Assembly: GCA_947573135.1 (NCBI GenBank)
Contig: CANPDU010000011.1
Span: 1-64,000 of the forward strand
Source of the DNA: an uncultured Bacteroidales bacterium
Lineage (GTDB): Bacteria > Bacteroidota > Bacteroidia > Bacteroidales > Muribaculaceae
Direction: 5' to 3'
DNA length: 64,000 nt
In this document: positions 46,984-54,701 of the stretch, piece by piece
How positions within the stretch are numbered: position 1 is the stretch's first letter
Layout: every line of letters starts with the position of its first letter
Translations under genes and position numbers: made by a program
Notes under the pieces: model-generated
Told to the model about the DNA's origin: nothing
Databases searched by the model: none
Seen by the model: the letters and a program-made list of their open reading frames with translations, nothing else

Positions 46984-47142
46984 TCACTTCTTGCGTCGCG
47001 ATTTAGGTGGTCTGCGGCCCAGCACAAAGCCGAATGCTCCGGGCACCAGAACAAAAAACACCAGAAATAGAACGACAATTATAATCAGTTGCCATCCACG
47101 GATATTCGACAGAAACAACGGGATCAGTGTCAGGTGATGCAT
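46984..47142 (-). CDS. 52-residue TatA-like mini-protein
   Basis: Reading the minus strand from the ATG at 47142 to the TGA at 46984 gives 52 residues. The front half, [19 protein letters not shown], copies the TatA start [18 protein letters not shown] encoded 101 bases downstream. The DNA also agrees over the GCCATCCACGGAT core (47091-47103 and 46840-46852). After the membrane helix it diverges: the FGGKKIPEL hinge and amphipathic helix are replaced by VPGAFGFVLGRRPPKSRRKK, a very basic tail. It lies first in the tat operon behind the palindromic promoter. It may be a Tat subunit variant, a regulator of TatA assembly, or a decayed duplicate. Confidence 0.7.
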   Translation of the reverse strand: MHHLTLIPLFLSNIRGWQLIIIVVLFLVFFVLVPGAFGFVLGRRPPKSRRKK

Positions 47143-47181
47143 ATATCGGGGCAGATAAAATTAAAGAGATTCTAAATGAGG

Positions 47182-47225
47182 CTGCAAAGTTAGCCATAAT
47201 TTCGAAATTATGGCTAACTTTGCAG
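47182..47225. promoter_or_regulatory. 44-bp perfect palindrome with two divergent -7 boxes
   Basis: Bases 47182-47202 and 47205-47225 are exact reverse complements around a CG centre. The left arm holds TAACTTTG on the minus strand (47185-47192) facing the tat genes; the right arm holds the same box on the plus strand (47215-47222) facing fabD. The boxes are 22 bases apart, so each -33 region falls on the other -7 box. No T run follows either arm, which argues against a terminator. Confidence 0.65.
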
Positions 47226-47267
47226 TCCAATACGATTATTATCACTATTATTATATTAAACAAGGAA

Positions 47268-48146
47268 ATGAAAGCTTACGTATTCCCCGGTCAGGGCGCG
47301 CAGTTTGTCGGTATGGGCAAAGATCTCTACGACAACAATGCCGAAGCCCGCGAGTTATTTGAAAAGGCAAATGAGATTCTCGGTTTCAGAATAACCGATC
47401 TGATGTTCAACGGCACAGACGAAGATCTTCGTCAGACAGCTGTCACACAGCCTGCGATCTTCTTGCATTCGGTGTTGCTGGCAAAATCTCTCGGCGATGA
47501 GTTCAAACCCGATATGACAGCAGGTCACTCACTTGGCGAATTCTCAGCTCTTGTAGCCGCCGGTGCGCTCAGTTTTGAAGACGGACTTCGTCTTGTTTCC
47601 GCCCGTGCGAAGGCTATGCAGAAAGCATGCGAGCTCAAACCCTCGACTATGGCTGCCGTCCTCGCTCTTCCCGATGAAAAAGTAGAGGAAATATGTGGCG
47701 GCATTCCCGGAGTGGTTGTCTGTGCCAACTATAACTGCCCCGGTCAGATTGTGATTTCAGGCGAAATCGAAGCTATTGACGCTGCTTGCGAGAAACTTCT
47801 TGCCGCAGGCGCAAAGCGCGCTCTAAAGCTGAAAGTCGGAGGTGCGTTCCATTCACCGTGCATGGAGCCGGCGCGTGCCGAACTTGCCGATGCTATTGCC
47901 AATACTAAGTTCTCTGTGCCCGCTTGTCCGGTATATCAGAATGTCGATGCCAAGCCCCACACAGATCCCGAAGAGATCAAAAACAATCTTATCGCCCAGC
48001 TTACAGCCCCAGTGCGCTGGACTCAGTCTGTGCAGAATATGATCGCCGACGGCGCTACCGAATTTGTCGAGCTCGGCCCGGGCAAAGTGCTCCAGGGTCT
48101 TGTTTCGAAGATCAATCGCGAAGTGGCAGTGTCAGGTCTCCAGTAA
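47268..48146 (+). CDS. fabD: Malonyl CoA-ACP transacylase FabD
   Basis: 292 residues from the ATG at 47268, with an AAGGAA run just ahead; the frame is open back to 47127 but that part crosses the palindromic promoter. It loads malonyl groups onto acyl carrier protein for fatty acid synthesis. The start YVFPGQGAQ, the active Ser88 in AGHSLGEF, Arg in SARAKAMQ and His in GGAFHSPCM are all as expected. It is followed by a terminator, so it stands alone rather than in a fab cluster. Confidence 0.96.
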   Translation: MKAYVFPGQGAQFVGMGKDLYDNNAEARELFEKANEILGFRITDLMFNGTDEDLRQTAVTQPAIFLHSVLLAKSLGDEFKPDMTAGHSLGEFSALVAAGALSFEDGLRLVSARAKAMQKACELKPSTMAAVLALPDEKVEEICGGIPGVVVCANYNCPGQIVISGEIEAIDAACEKLLAAGAKRALKLKVGGAFHSPCMEPARAELADAIANTKFSVPACPVYQNVDAKPHTDPEEIKNNLIAQLTAPVRWTQSVQNMIADGATEFVELGPGKVLQGLVSKINREVAVSGLQ

Positions 48147-48169
48147 AAAACGAGTTTTGAAAATAATAC

Positions 48170-48205
48170 GGCGCCGTGTCAGAAATGATGCGGCGCCTGT
48201 TTTTT
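48170..48205 (+). terminator. Rho-independent terminator after fabD
   Basis: GC-rich seven-base arms (48170-48176 and 48191-48197) with a 14-base loop, followed by TGTTTTTT. Confidence 0.75.
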
Positions 48206-48226
48206 GATCGGAGGCCGGATTGACAA

Positions 48227-49282
48227 TTACCAGATGTTGAAACGGTAGCCGACATAAGCCTCGCCGGTTACGAGCGTCGACATGAAAGTGTGATCCTTGT
48301 CGTAGATGATGTTGCTGTCGAAGCGTCCGGCTATGCCGGCAAACCAGCGGCCGTTGTTCCAGACAACCGACAGTCCCAGGCGGTTTGACAGCGCGAACGA
48401 GTTCCGGTCAAATTCGCTGTTGATGGTTCCTCTTCTCAGGCCGATGATAGGAGCTTCGCTCACTCCGAGAAGCCAGTGACGCGCAAAGACCCAGTTGTAG
48501 CCGTAGCCGAGGCGGAAAGCGTAGTCGTTGGTCGAGACTTTATAGGTTGACTGAGCCCATGAGTCGGGCATATACTGGAGAAGCCCCGGCGGCAGCGAGG
48601 CGAAATCAAAATCATATTTGTGGTTTGATATCGACAGTCCGGCATAGAAAGAGCCCTGACTGCGCTGCTGCACTTTGCTGTAGGCGAAAGCGGCGGCCTG
48701 AGAATACCGTTTGTGATTGAAAAAATAGTATGTTTCGAGCGACCACTGCGAGGTGTTTATTCCGTCGAAGGGTATGTCGGTGCTGTAATGTGAGCCTTCT
48801 TCGCCGATGCGTTTGATTGTTGTGCCGACATCGTTGCTGATATAGTTCCACTCGACGGCGAGCAGGCTGCAGTTGAAGCCGAAGTTGAAGCGCCGGCGTG
48901 TCGGCTGTTTGCCGTTGATAAGATTGCTGACATTGATATCATAACCGGCCGACACGGCGAGATAAGTGATATAGGCGCCGACAGTTGTCGATGGATCGGA
49001 GACCATCATCATGCTCATTTTGTCGGGGAGATTGAAATTGTAGAGGTCGGACCATGACTGCGCCTTGATTTTTACATTGAATTTATATCCCGTGCCCACG
49101 ACATAGGCGGAGTCATATGAATTGAAAAATTTGTCGCCCCAGCGGTAGACGTTGACACAGAAACGAGGAAATTTGCCCCACTCGGCAATAGAGTCGAGAG
49201 CCAATGATAAGGCATCGGCGCGCAGCGAAGCTGATACTGCCAGAAATATGACAAATATGAAACGTAATAACTTATTCAACAC
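48227..49282 (-). CDS. DUF4421-type outer membrane barrel protein
   Basis: About 351 residues. The frame is open to a TTG at 49304-49306, but that codon lies inside the promoter -7 box; the GTG at 49282 (or the TTG at 49279) starts a fitting signal peptide, LNKLLRFIFVIFLAVSASLRADA, and suits the mapped promoter. The mature chain begins with a short helix, then beta strands with many Tyr/Phe/Trp and ends YVGYRFNIW, typical of an outer-membrane barrel. The motif KFFNSYDSAYVVGTGYKFNVKIKA fits DUF4421, a Bacteroidetes family of unknown role. Likely monocistronic. Confidence 0.75.
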   Translation of the reverse strand: MLNKLLRFIFVIFLAVSASLRADALSLALDSIAEWGKFPRFCVNVYRWGDKFFNSYDSAYVVGTGYKFNVKIKAQSWSDLYNFNLPDKMSMMMVSDPSTTVGAYITYLAVSAGYDINVSNLINGKQPTRRRFNFGFNCSLLAVEWNYISNDVGTTIKRIGEEGSHYSTDIPFDGINTSQWSLETYYFFNHKRYSQAAAFAYSKVQQRSQGSFYAGLSISNHKYDFDFASLPPGLLQYMPDSWAQSTYKVSTNDYAFRLGYGYNWVFARHWLLGVSEAPIIGLRRGTINSEFDRNSFALSNRLGLSVVWNNGRWFAGIAGRFDSNIIYDKDHTFMSTLVTGEAYVGYRFNIW

Positions 49283-49303
49283 CTCGTAAGAAAAATTGAT
49301 GTG

Positions 49304-49335
49304 CAAAGTTAATAAGTTTTTTACGTCTCCGCAAC
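49304..49335 (-). promoter_or_regulatory. Putative promoter for the DUF4421-type gene
   Basis: GTTG (49332-49335), 20-base spacer, TAACTTTG (49304-49311) on the minus strand. Start near 49297, leader about 15 bases to the GTG. Confidence 0.55.
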
Positions 49336-49426
49336 CTTACGTTTGAGAATAAGACGATACGGATTTTACTATTTGTCGTTTTTTGTGTGCGATATCAATA
49401 TTGTTAACAGAACGACAAATAAAAAT

Positions 49427-49461
49427 GAACACTCAGGCTTCATCACGAGGCCTGAGCGTTC
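49427..49461 (-). terminator. Probable terminator of the XRE operon
   Basis: Twelve-base arms with one mismatch (49427-49438, 49450-49461). On the minus strand ATTTTTATTTG follows. It lies 155 bases beyond the XRE stop, within the otherwise featureless 310-base gap between the two minus-strand units. Confidence 0.5.
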
Positions 49462-49615
49462 AATCAAAACAAATTAATCTTAATACTTAATACTAACTTA
49501 ATACCTGTCTCTATATATTCCAGATCATCAGAGGGCAATTATTTGATATATTCGGGTGTTGTTTATTCGTTTTTAATAAGCTGTTGACTTAAACAAATAA
49601 AAAATGATTGACTGA

Positions 49616-49804
49616 TCAGAGCCAGAACAATTCGTTGACCGTTTTTCCAAAATATGCCGAGAGCTTGAGAGCGAGTTCTGTGCTTGGCACGAACTTGTTG
49701 TTTTCGATTGCGAATATAGTCTGGCGGCTTACTCCGATAGCTGCGGCAAGTTCGGCCTGTGAGATGCGTTTGATGGCGCGTTCCACTCTTATGTTATTGT
49801 CCAT
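49616..49804 (-). CDS. XRE/Cro-family DNA-binding protein
   Basis: 62 residues, a single helix-turn-helix: ISQAELAAAIGVSRQTIFAIENNKFVPS is typical of the Cro/C1 fold (helices 2-3 with QTIFAIE), ending KTVNELFWL as in small chromosomal XRE repressors. Its ATG overlaps the 3' end of the upstream membrane protein gene by 11 bases. Such pairs (small membrane protein plus short XRE regulator) are common in Firmicutes and Bacteroidetes; the regulator is presumed to control its own operon. Confidence 0.9.
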   Translation of the reverse strand: MDNNIRVERAIKRISQAELAAAIGVSRQTIFAIENNKFVPSTELALKLSAYFGKTVNELFWL

Positions 49805-50258
49805 CGCTTTTGCTTTTGAGATTGTAATAAAGCACTGATGCCTTGAATATTATGATGTAAACAAGACCCAATACCATGGGGTTGGTGACAAAAAAACTAC
49901 ATGTCTGAGCTATCGTTCCGGCAGTTTGTAAAGAAAACAGATATGGTGCCGCATATGTGACTGTAGCCTTGATAGCGCATGATATAAAGGCATATACGAC
50001 AATCCATTTCAATGTTCGCATGCGCAGATAATTGATGAATTCGTCCTCGTTTTTTTCTTTCGACAGGCATACGAATATTAATCCGACAGTCGGCAGACAT
50101 ATTACGACGAATGCTAAAATTGTCGTAATGCTGTTTGTCGCGTTGATTATGTTTTGTTTGATGACAAAACTTAGACCTAATAATGTCGCGAATGCGGCTA
50201 ACATCCACCATCCTGCCTTTTGGCATGTGTGTGGTAATAATAGTGATTTTTGTTCCAT
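49794..50258 (-). CDS. Four-helix membrane protein paired with the XRE regulator
   Basis: 154 residues with four hydrophobic segments (about 17-33, 43-63, 87-107, 125-147) and short cytosolic loops (SKEKNEDEFINYLRMRTLK). No catalytic motif is seen and I do not recognise a named domain. Its end overlaps the XRE gene start by 11 bases. It may be a sensor or target for the XRE protein; this is inference from the pairing. Confidence 0.8.
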   Translation of the reverse strand: MEQKSLLLPHTCQKAGWWMLAAFATLLGLSFVIKQNIINATNSITTILAFVVICLPTVGLIFVCLSKEKNEDEFINYLRMRTLKWIVVYAFISCAIKATVTYAAPYLFSLQTAGTIAQTCSFFVTNPMVLGLVYIIIFKASVLYYNLKSKSDGQ

Positions 50259-50517
50259 ATGTTGTGATGTTAATTATACGGCAATAAAAGTATATCAAAC
50301 TTTACATATAGCCAAGTATATAATGATAAAATTAACTCTAATTAACACGTTATGGCCGTTTCAGGGTTAGATTATAATCTGCCGACAATTGTTAAAAAAT
50401 AAATTTTCATGAAATTTTTTATTCCGCAATAGGCTGATCGCCACGCAAGTAAAGTGTTAATGAGTGCAAAACTGACCGGTTGTCCTATTTTGCTAACAAT
50501 CGGGCGCTTTTGCTTCA

Positions 50518-50525
50518 TAACTTTG
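50518..50525 (+). promoter_or_regulatory. Possible -7 box ahead of the RecA-like gene
   Basis: TAACTTTG 45 bases before the ATG at 50571. The nearest TTTG (50489-50492) is 25 bases upstream, too far for the consensus. The rest of the 312-base divergent gap 50259-50570 is AT-rich with nothing else recognised. Confidence 0.4.
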
Positions 50526-50570
50526 CTGCCACAAATAATTCAATCCTAAAAATCCAACATTATAAAAGTT

Positions 50571-51269
50571 ATGGAACACAAATTTGTCTCATCGAAAAAT
50601 TTTTTCAGCGCAGTAAAGAAAGCTGTCAGTCTCTACAAAAACATCTGGCGTGAATGTACGACCGCCCTTATCCACGGTCCCCGCACAGCCGACAAATCGG
50701 CCAAAGCCCTCGACATTGCTCTCGACCTTGCACGAAACGGCCGCGAAGTGCTCTATGTCAACGCCGAAGGTCATCTCGACAACTACTCTGGCGGCGATAT
50801 CTGCCATGAAAACCTCTATGTATTCACACCCGAATACGAATCGATCGACGACACCGCTGACTATGCCGACCTCGTTTTCGAGGCTATCGAGCAGGCCGTG
50901 CGCACCACTTCGATCCGAACGTTCGTGATTGACTCCGTCAGCCGCATCGCCGCCCTGTCGTTCGGCCGCAATGCGTCGGTCGCCTACATTATGAAGCGCA
51001 TCGTCGCCCTTCAGGTCAAGTGTAAATTGTCAATACTCGTCGTGGCCGACGATTCTACAAAGACGGGCAACAACGCTCTGCTTGCTCTTGCAGCCTCAGA
51101 GATCCCCGTGGACTCGGAGAACTCAGAGAACTCAGAGAACTCAGAGAACTCAGAGAACTCGGATGTCATCGGGATCTCGCCTGTTAAGACTTCCGCTCCG
51201 ACTCCGCCTCTGCTCACTCGCCGCCAGTTGCGCGCCGAGCGTCGCCGCGCGGCCAAACGCTGCCGTTAA
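50571..51269 (+). CDS. RecA-superfamily-like protein with SEN repeat and basic tail
   Basis: 232 residues. Residues 33-170 have a RecA/KaiC-like order: IHGPRTADKSAKAL stands at the Walker A place but has Asp for the last Gly, VLYVNAEG follows, and TFVIDSVSRIAAL looks like a Walker B region. The nucleotide site may therefore be weak or lost. Residues 179-196 are a SEN tripeptide repeat encoded by 9-base units, followed by a Pro/Thr stretch and a strongly basic tail (RRQLRAERRRAAKRCR) likely to bind nucleic acid. The stop overlaps the convergent MscS gene by four bases. Function unknown. Confidence 0.7.
   Translation: MEHKFVSSKNFFSAVKKAVSLYKNIWRECTTALIHGPRTADKSAKALDIALDLARNGREVLYVNAEGHLDNYSGGDICHENLYVFTPEYESIDDTADYADLVFEAIEQAVRTTSIRTFVIDSVSRIAALSFGRNASVAYIMKRIVALQVKCKLSILVVADDSTKTGNNALLALAASEIPVDSENSENSENSENSENSDVIGISPVKTSAPTPPLLTRRQLRAERRRAAKRCR
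51112..51165 (+). repeat. 9-base tandem repeat inside a coding region
   Basis: Four perfect copies of AACTCAGAG (51121-51156), flanked by imperfect copies GACTCGGAG (51112-51120) and AACTCGGAT (51157-51165). It encodes Ser-Glu-Asn repeats. Copy-number change would keep the reading frame. Confidence 0.9.
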
Positions 51270-52780
51270 GTCGCGGCCTCACCGTCACTTCCGCTCGTCG
51301 CCGGAGAAACGGACTGAGTCGGCTGCTGCGCGGGAGTGGTGTCTACGATGACGGTGTGAGTTGTGCGTTTCGGTGTCACGCGCGTTGAAGCCGGGCTGTC
51401 GGGAGAATTAGGATCCTGGAAGAACGGGTATGGAATGCCGAACACATTGTCGATATCACCGCCGGGGCTAAGAAAGCCGTCGACAACCGTATCGCGGCCT
51501 GAAGGATTCTCGAACGTATAGAGCTGGAACGCATGGAGCATGGCTGCCAGATGCTCGAAGATCGTGTCCTGGATGGCTTCGTAGGCAAACCATCCTGAGG
51601 TGTTGGTGAAACAATACACCTGAAACGGTATGCCAGTCGGGGTCTGCGGCAGCGTGGAGAGAAAGCAGTCGTCGGAATGCGAGATATGAGGATTGGCGTC
51701 GAGCCACATTTTCATATATGCTCTGAAAAGCCCGAGATTTGTATCGATCGTTCCGTCGACGAGACCTTCGGGATTGTCGACGTCGGCGACTTTGCCGGCG
51801 GCTTTCTGTGCGAGTTTCTTTGTGATATAGTCATCCATGAACGGCACTTTCCTGATGTCGTCGAGCATCTGCGGTGTAGTCGGAAGCACGCTGTCGGCAT
51901 CGATCATATAGCTGCGGCACACCCGTCGGGTGTGACTCTGCTGCATTGATCTATAGTTGGTGAAGCTGCCGCTGATCAGAGAGTAGGGCGGCAGTGTCGT
52001 GGTCGTTTTGTCCCAGTTGAGCACTTTGACCGAAGTCAGGGTCACCTCTGTCACCGTGCCGTTGGCGTCGGTGCCGTGGACTTTAATCCAGTCTCCGACA
52101 TGCAGGCTTTCGTTTTCCGACAGCTGGACGCCGCCTACGAGTCCGAGGATGCTGTCTTTGAATATCAATAAGAGTATAGTGCCGAAAGCTCCGATACTGG
52201 CCAGAAGCGTGGCCGGAGATTTGTCAATGGCTATACATATGGCTATGATCAGAGTTATGATCCATATTATTCCTTTTACAAGTTGTGCGAGCCCTTTGAG
52301 CGGCAGTTTCTTTTTGTTCTCGCGGTTGTCAATATGTTGCCAGAGCGCGACAACAAGAGCTGACAGTGCGATGGCTGTGACCGCCAGAATGTAGATGACT
52401 GTGAGTTTGCTGAGTATGCTTGCCAGTTGATTTTTCGACGAAAGCGAAAATTGAATGAGGATAAGAAATACCAGTGCCGGTATCATCCGGCAGACTTTAG
52501 TGAAGAATTTCGCCGACGTAAGATACTGATACATGTCATTGCTCCATCTTTTTGCGATCTTTTTTACAGTGAAAAGTATGACGTATCGTGCGGCACTCCC
52601 GACTATAAGCGCCACTCCGAGCACAACAATGGCATACATAAATGTTACAAGAGTCTCGTTATGCTCGAGACCGAACAGTCCGAGCAGCCAGTCGACAATT
52701 TTCATTATCCAGGTCGCAATTACATATGTGCTGCCCGACGTGGCGCCGGCGAAATGTTCGGCGTTGATGGGCTTGTCCAT
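51266..52780 (-). CDS. MscS-family mechanosensitive channel
   Basis: 504 residues from the ATG at 52780 (MDKPINAEHF); an ATG at 52822 adds 14 residues and cannot be excluded. Four hydrophobic segments come before the MscS pore-lining region ASIGAFGTILLLIFKDSILGLVGGVQLSENESLHVGDWIKV, with the beta domain after it (GTVTEVTLTSVKVLNWDKTTTTLPPYSLISGSFTNY). The C-terminal tail beyond the vestibule is longer than in E. coli MscS and ends in a Pro/Thr/Ser-rich stretch. It releases solutes on osmotic downshock. Its 3' end overlaps the RecA-like gene by four bases. Confidence 0.9.
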   Translation of the reverse strand: MDKPINAEHFAGATSGSTYVIATWIMKIVDWLLGLFGLEHNETLVTFMYAIVVLGVALIVGSAARYVILFTVKKIAKRWSNDMYQYLTSAKFFTKVCRMIPALVFLILIQFSLSSKNQLASILSKLTVIYILAVTAIALSALVVALWQHIDNRENKKKLPLKGLAQLVKGIIWIITLIIAICIAIDKSPATLLASIGAFGTILLLIFKDSILGLVGGVQLSENESLHVGDWIKVHGTDANGTVTEVTLTSVKVLNWDKTTTTLPPYSLISGSFTNYRSMQQSHTRRVCRSYMIDADSVLPTTPQMLDDIRKVPFMDDYITKKLAQKAAGKVADVDNPEGLVDGTIDTNLGLFRAYMKMWLDANPHISHSDDCFLSTLPQTPTGIPFQVYCFTNTSGWFAYEAIQDTIFEHLAAMLHAFQLYTFENPSGRDTVVDGFLSPGGDIDNVFGIPYPFFQDPNSPDSPASTRVTPKRTTHTVIVDTTPAQQPTQSVSPATSGSDGEAAT

Positions 52781-52904
52781 GGCAATTGGTATGAGCGGAG
52801 CGCAGTATGACAGAGTAGGCATGATGAATTAGAGCTTATTTATACAATACTGTAATATCTACAATTAAAACTGATTTTTTGTTCGGCGAAATATCGCGGA
52901 GATG

Positions 52905-52936
52905 TTTTTACCGATATGTTTTTTTATGTAATTTTG
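52905..52936 (+). promoter_or_regulatory. Putative promoter for the C1 peptidase gene
   Basis: TTTT (52905-52908), 20-base spacer, TAATTTTG (52929-52936). Leader about 32 bases. Confidence 0.5.
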
Positions 52937-52974
52937 TAGAACATAATTTTAACTGATGTAAATTATATCTCCAT

Positions 52975-54180
52975 ATGAAAAAGATCATAACAACAGCTAT
53001 CGCAATGGCGACAATACTTAATGTTGCTGCTGCCGACCCAAAAACCGAAGAAAAAGACTCGGTCGACGGTTTTGAGTTTAAAGATATAGTGACAATACCG
53101 GTCACATCGGTCAAGGATCAGAATAAATCAGGTACATGCTGGTGTTTCGCCGGCACATCGTTCTATGAGAATGAAATCCGCAAGGCCAAAGGCGACTCGC
53201 TCGACCTTTCTGAAATGTTCACCGTCCGTCACTGTTATTCGGATAAGGCTGACCGCTATGTGAGAACATACGGAAAAATCAATTTCGCGGCAGGTGGATC
53301 GGCTCTCGACGTGCCTTATGTATGGGAAACTTACGGCGCGGTGCCCGAAGAAGTCTATTCAGGTCTGAATTATGGCGAGGACAAGCATGTCCACGGCGAG
53401 CTTGACGCCATACTCAAGGCTTATGTCGACGCGGTAGTGAAGAAACCCAACCGCCGTGTGTCAACAGCCTGGCGCGAAGGTCTCGAAGGTGTGCTTGACG
53501 CCTATCTCGGCAAGCTGCCGGAAACGTTTACTTATAAAGGTAAGACTTACACACCGCAGTCGTTTGCCAAATCGCTCGGTATATCTCCGTCGGATTACGT
53601 TGCAGTGACATCCTTCACTCATCATCCGTTCTATAAACCGTTTGTGCTCGAGGTTTCCGATAACTGGCTATGGGGACAGTACCAGAATGTTCCGCTCGCC
53701 GAACTCCGTGAGATCGTCGATAACGCTCTCGCCAACGGTTACACGCTCGTATGGGCGGCCGACGTCAGCGAAGGCGGTTTCAAATGGAATGACGGTGTCG
53801 CTCTGATGCCTAAGGGAAAAGAGGAGGGTGATATGACCGGAACCGAACTTTCACGCTGGGTGAAACTCTCCGACAAGGACCGCGCGGCAGACAAATTCAA
53901 TTTCAAAGGTCCGGTCGAGGAGATCGTTGTGACCCAGGAGTCGCGTCAGGAAATGTTTGACCGTCAGGAGACCACTGACGACCACGGCATGGAGATTGTC
54001 GGCATCGCCGAAGATCGCGAGGGCAACCGCTACTATAAAGTGAAAAATTCATGGGACACAAATCAGAAATATGACGGATATCTCTATGTGTCGATGCCCT
54101 ATTTCGACGCCAAGACAATGAATATCTATGTCAATAAGAAGGCTCTCCCCAAGAAAATAGCCGGAAAACTCGGCCTCTGA
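52975..54180 (+). CDS. Bleomycin hydrolase/PepC-type C1 cysteine peptidase, exported
   Basis: 401 residues, signal peptide ending NVAAA (about residue 20). Papain-type catalytic residues are all there: Gln49 and Cys55 in DQNKSGTCWCF, His337 in TDDHGMEIVG, and Asn358 in KNSWD. The size and the long insertion between Cys and His fit the C1B (bleomycin hydrolase) family, aminopeptidases that form hexamers. Unlike the cytosolic prototype, this one is exported to the periplasm. The phosphodiesterase gene begins 15 bases after its stop. Confidence 0.9.
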   Translation: MKKIITTAIAMATILNVAAADPKTEEKDSVDGFEFKDIVTIPVTSVKDQNKSGTCWCFAGTSFYENEIRKAKGDSLDLSEMFTVRHCYSDKADRYVRTYGKINFAAGGSALDVPYVWETYGAVPEEVYSGLNYGEDKHVHGELDAILKAYVDAVVKKPNRRVSTAWREGLEGVLDAYLGKLPETFTYKGKTYTPQSFAKSLGISPSDYVAVTSFTHHPFYKPFVLEVSDNWLWGQYQNVPLAELREIVDNALANGYTLVWAADVSEGGFKWNDGVALMPKGKEEGDMTGTELSRWVKLSDKDRAADKFNFKGPVEEIVVTQESRQEMFDRQETTDDHGMEIVGIAEDREGNRYYKVKNSWDTNQKYDGYLYVSMPYFDAKTMNIYVNKKALPKKIAGKLGL

Positions 54181-54195
54181 TCGTAGTTCGGCGAA

Positions 54196-54699
54196 GTGAA
54201 GAAAATAGGTATTCTGTCTGATACGCATTCCTGTTGGGATGACCGTTTTGCGATCCATTTTAAAGATTGCGACGAAATCTGGCATGCCGGCGACGTCGGT
54301 GATATTTCAGTTATAGCCCGCCTTGAAGGTGTCTGTCCGGTCGTCAGGGCGGTCAGAGGAAACATTGATCACGGGCCGGTCGTAAAGCGCTGTCCTGAAA
54401 TCGAGTCTTTCGAAACAGAAGGCGTAAAAGTGTGGATGACTCATATCGGCGGATATCCCGGACGTTATGCTCCGGGTGTCCGTCGTATGCTTATCGAAGC
54501 CCGGCCTCAGCTTATGGTGGCCGGCCACAGTCATATACTAAAAGTGCAGTACGACAAAGAGCTGTCGCTTCTGCATATTAATCCCGGCGCGGCGGGCTAT
54601 CATGGCTGGCAGCGTGAACGCACACTGATGCGTCTGATCCTTGATGAGGGTAATATCCGCGATCTCGAGGTTATCGAGCTCGGCAAACTAAAAATCTGA
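54196..54699 (+). CDS. YfcE/MJ0936-type metallophosphoesterase
   Basis: 167 residues from a GTG start at 54196 (no ATG nearby; the encoded start KKIGILSDTHSCWDD is the family's normal one). Metal-binding motifs: SDTHS (D8, H10), HAGDVGD, RGNIDHG, THIGGYPGRY and AGHSHILK. It belongs to the calcineurin-like phosphodiesterases that hydrolyse small phosphodiesters with Mn or Ni. The true substrate is unknown. It lies between the C1 peptidase and a SPOR lipoprotein with two bases to the latter, so the three are an operon. Confidence 0.92.
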   Translation: MKKIGILSDTHSCWDDRFAIHFKDCDEIWHAGDVGDISVIARLEGVCPVVRAVRGNIDHGPVVKRCPEIESFETEGVKVWMTHIGGYPGRYAPGVRRMLIEARPQLMVAGHSHILKVQYDKELSLLHINPGAAGYHGWQRERTLMRLILDEGNIRDLEVIELGKLKI

Positions 54700-54701
54700 T
54701 T

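Noticed and set aside
47003-47263. 86-residue minus-strand frame across the tat-fabD gap
   Set aside because: It is in a different frame from the TatA-like mini-gene, crosses the palindromic promoter and has no recognisable content; the 52-residue frame 46984-47142 explains the region.
47127-47267. Extended N-terminus for FabD
   Set aside because: The extra residues include both strands of the palindromic promoter and do not belong to the FabD family start YVFPGQGAQ.
51112-51165. Short tandem repeat as a CRISPR array
   Set aside because: Units are 9 bases, contiguous without spacers, and lie within a coding frame; no cas gene is present.
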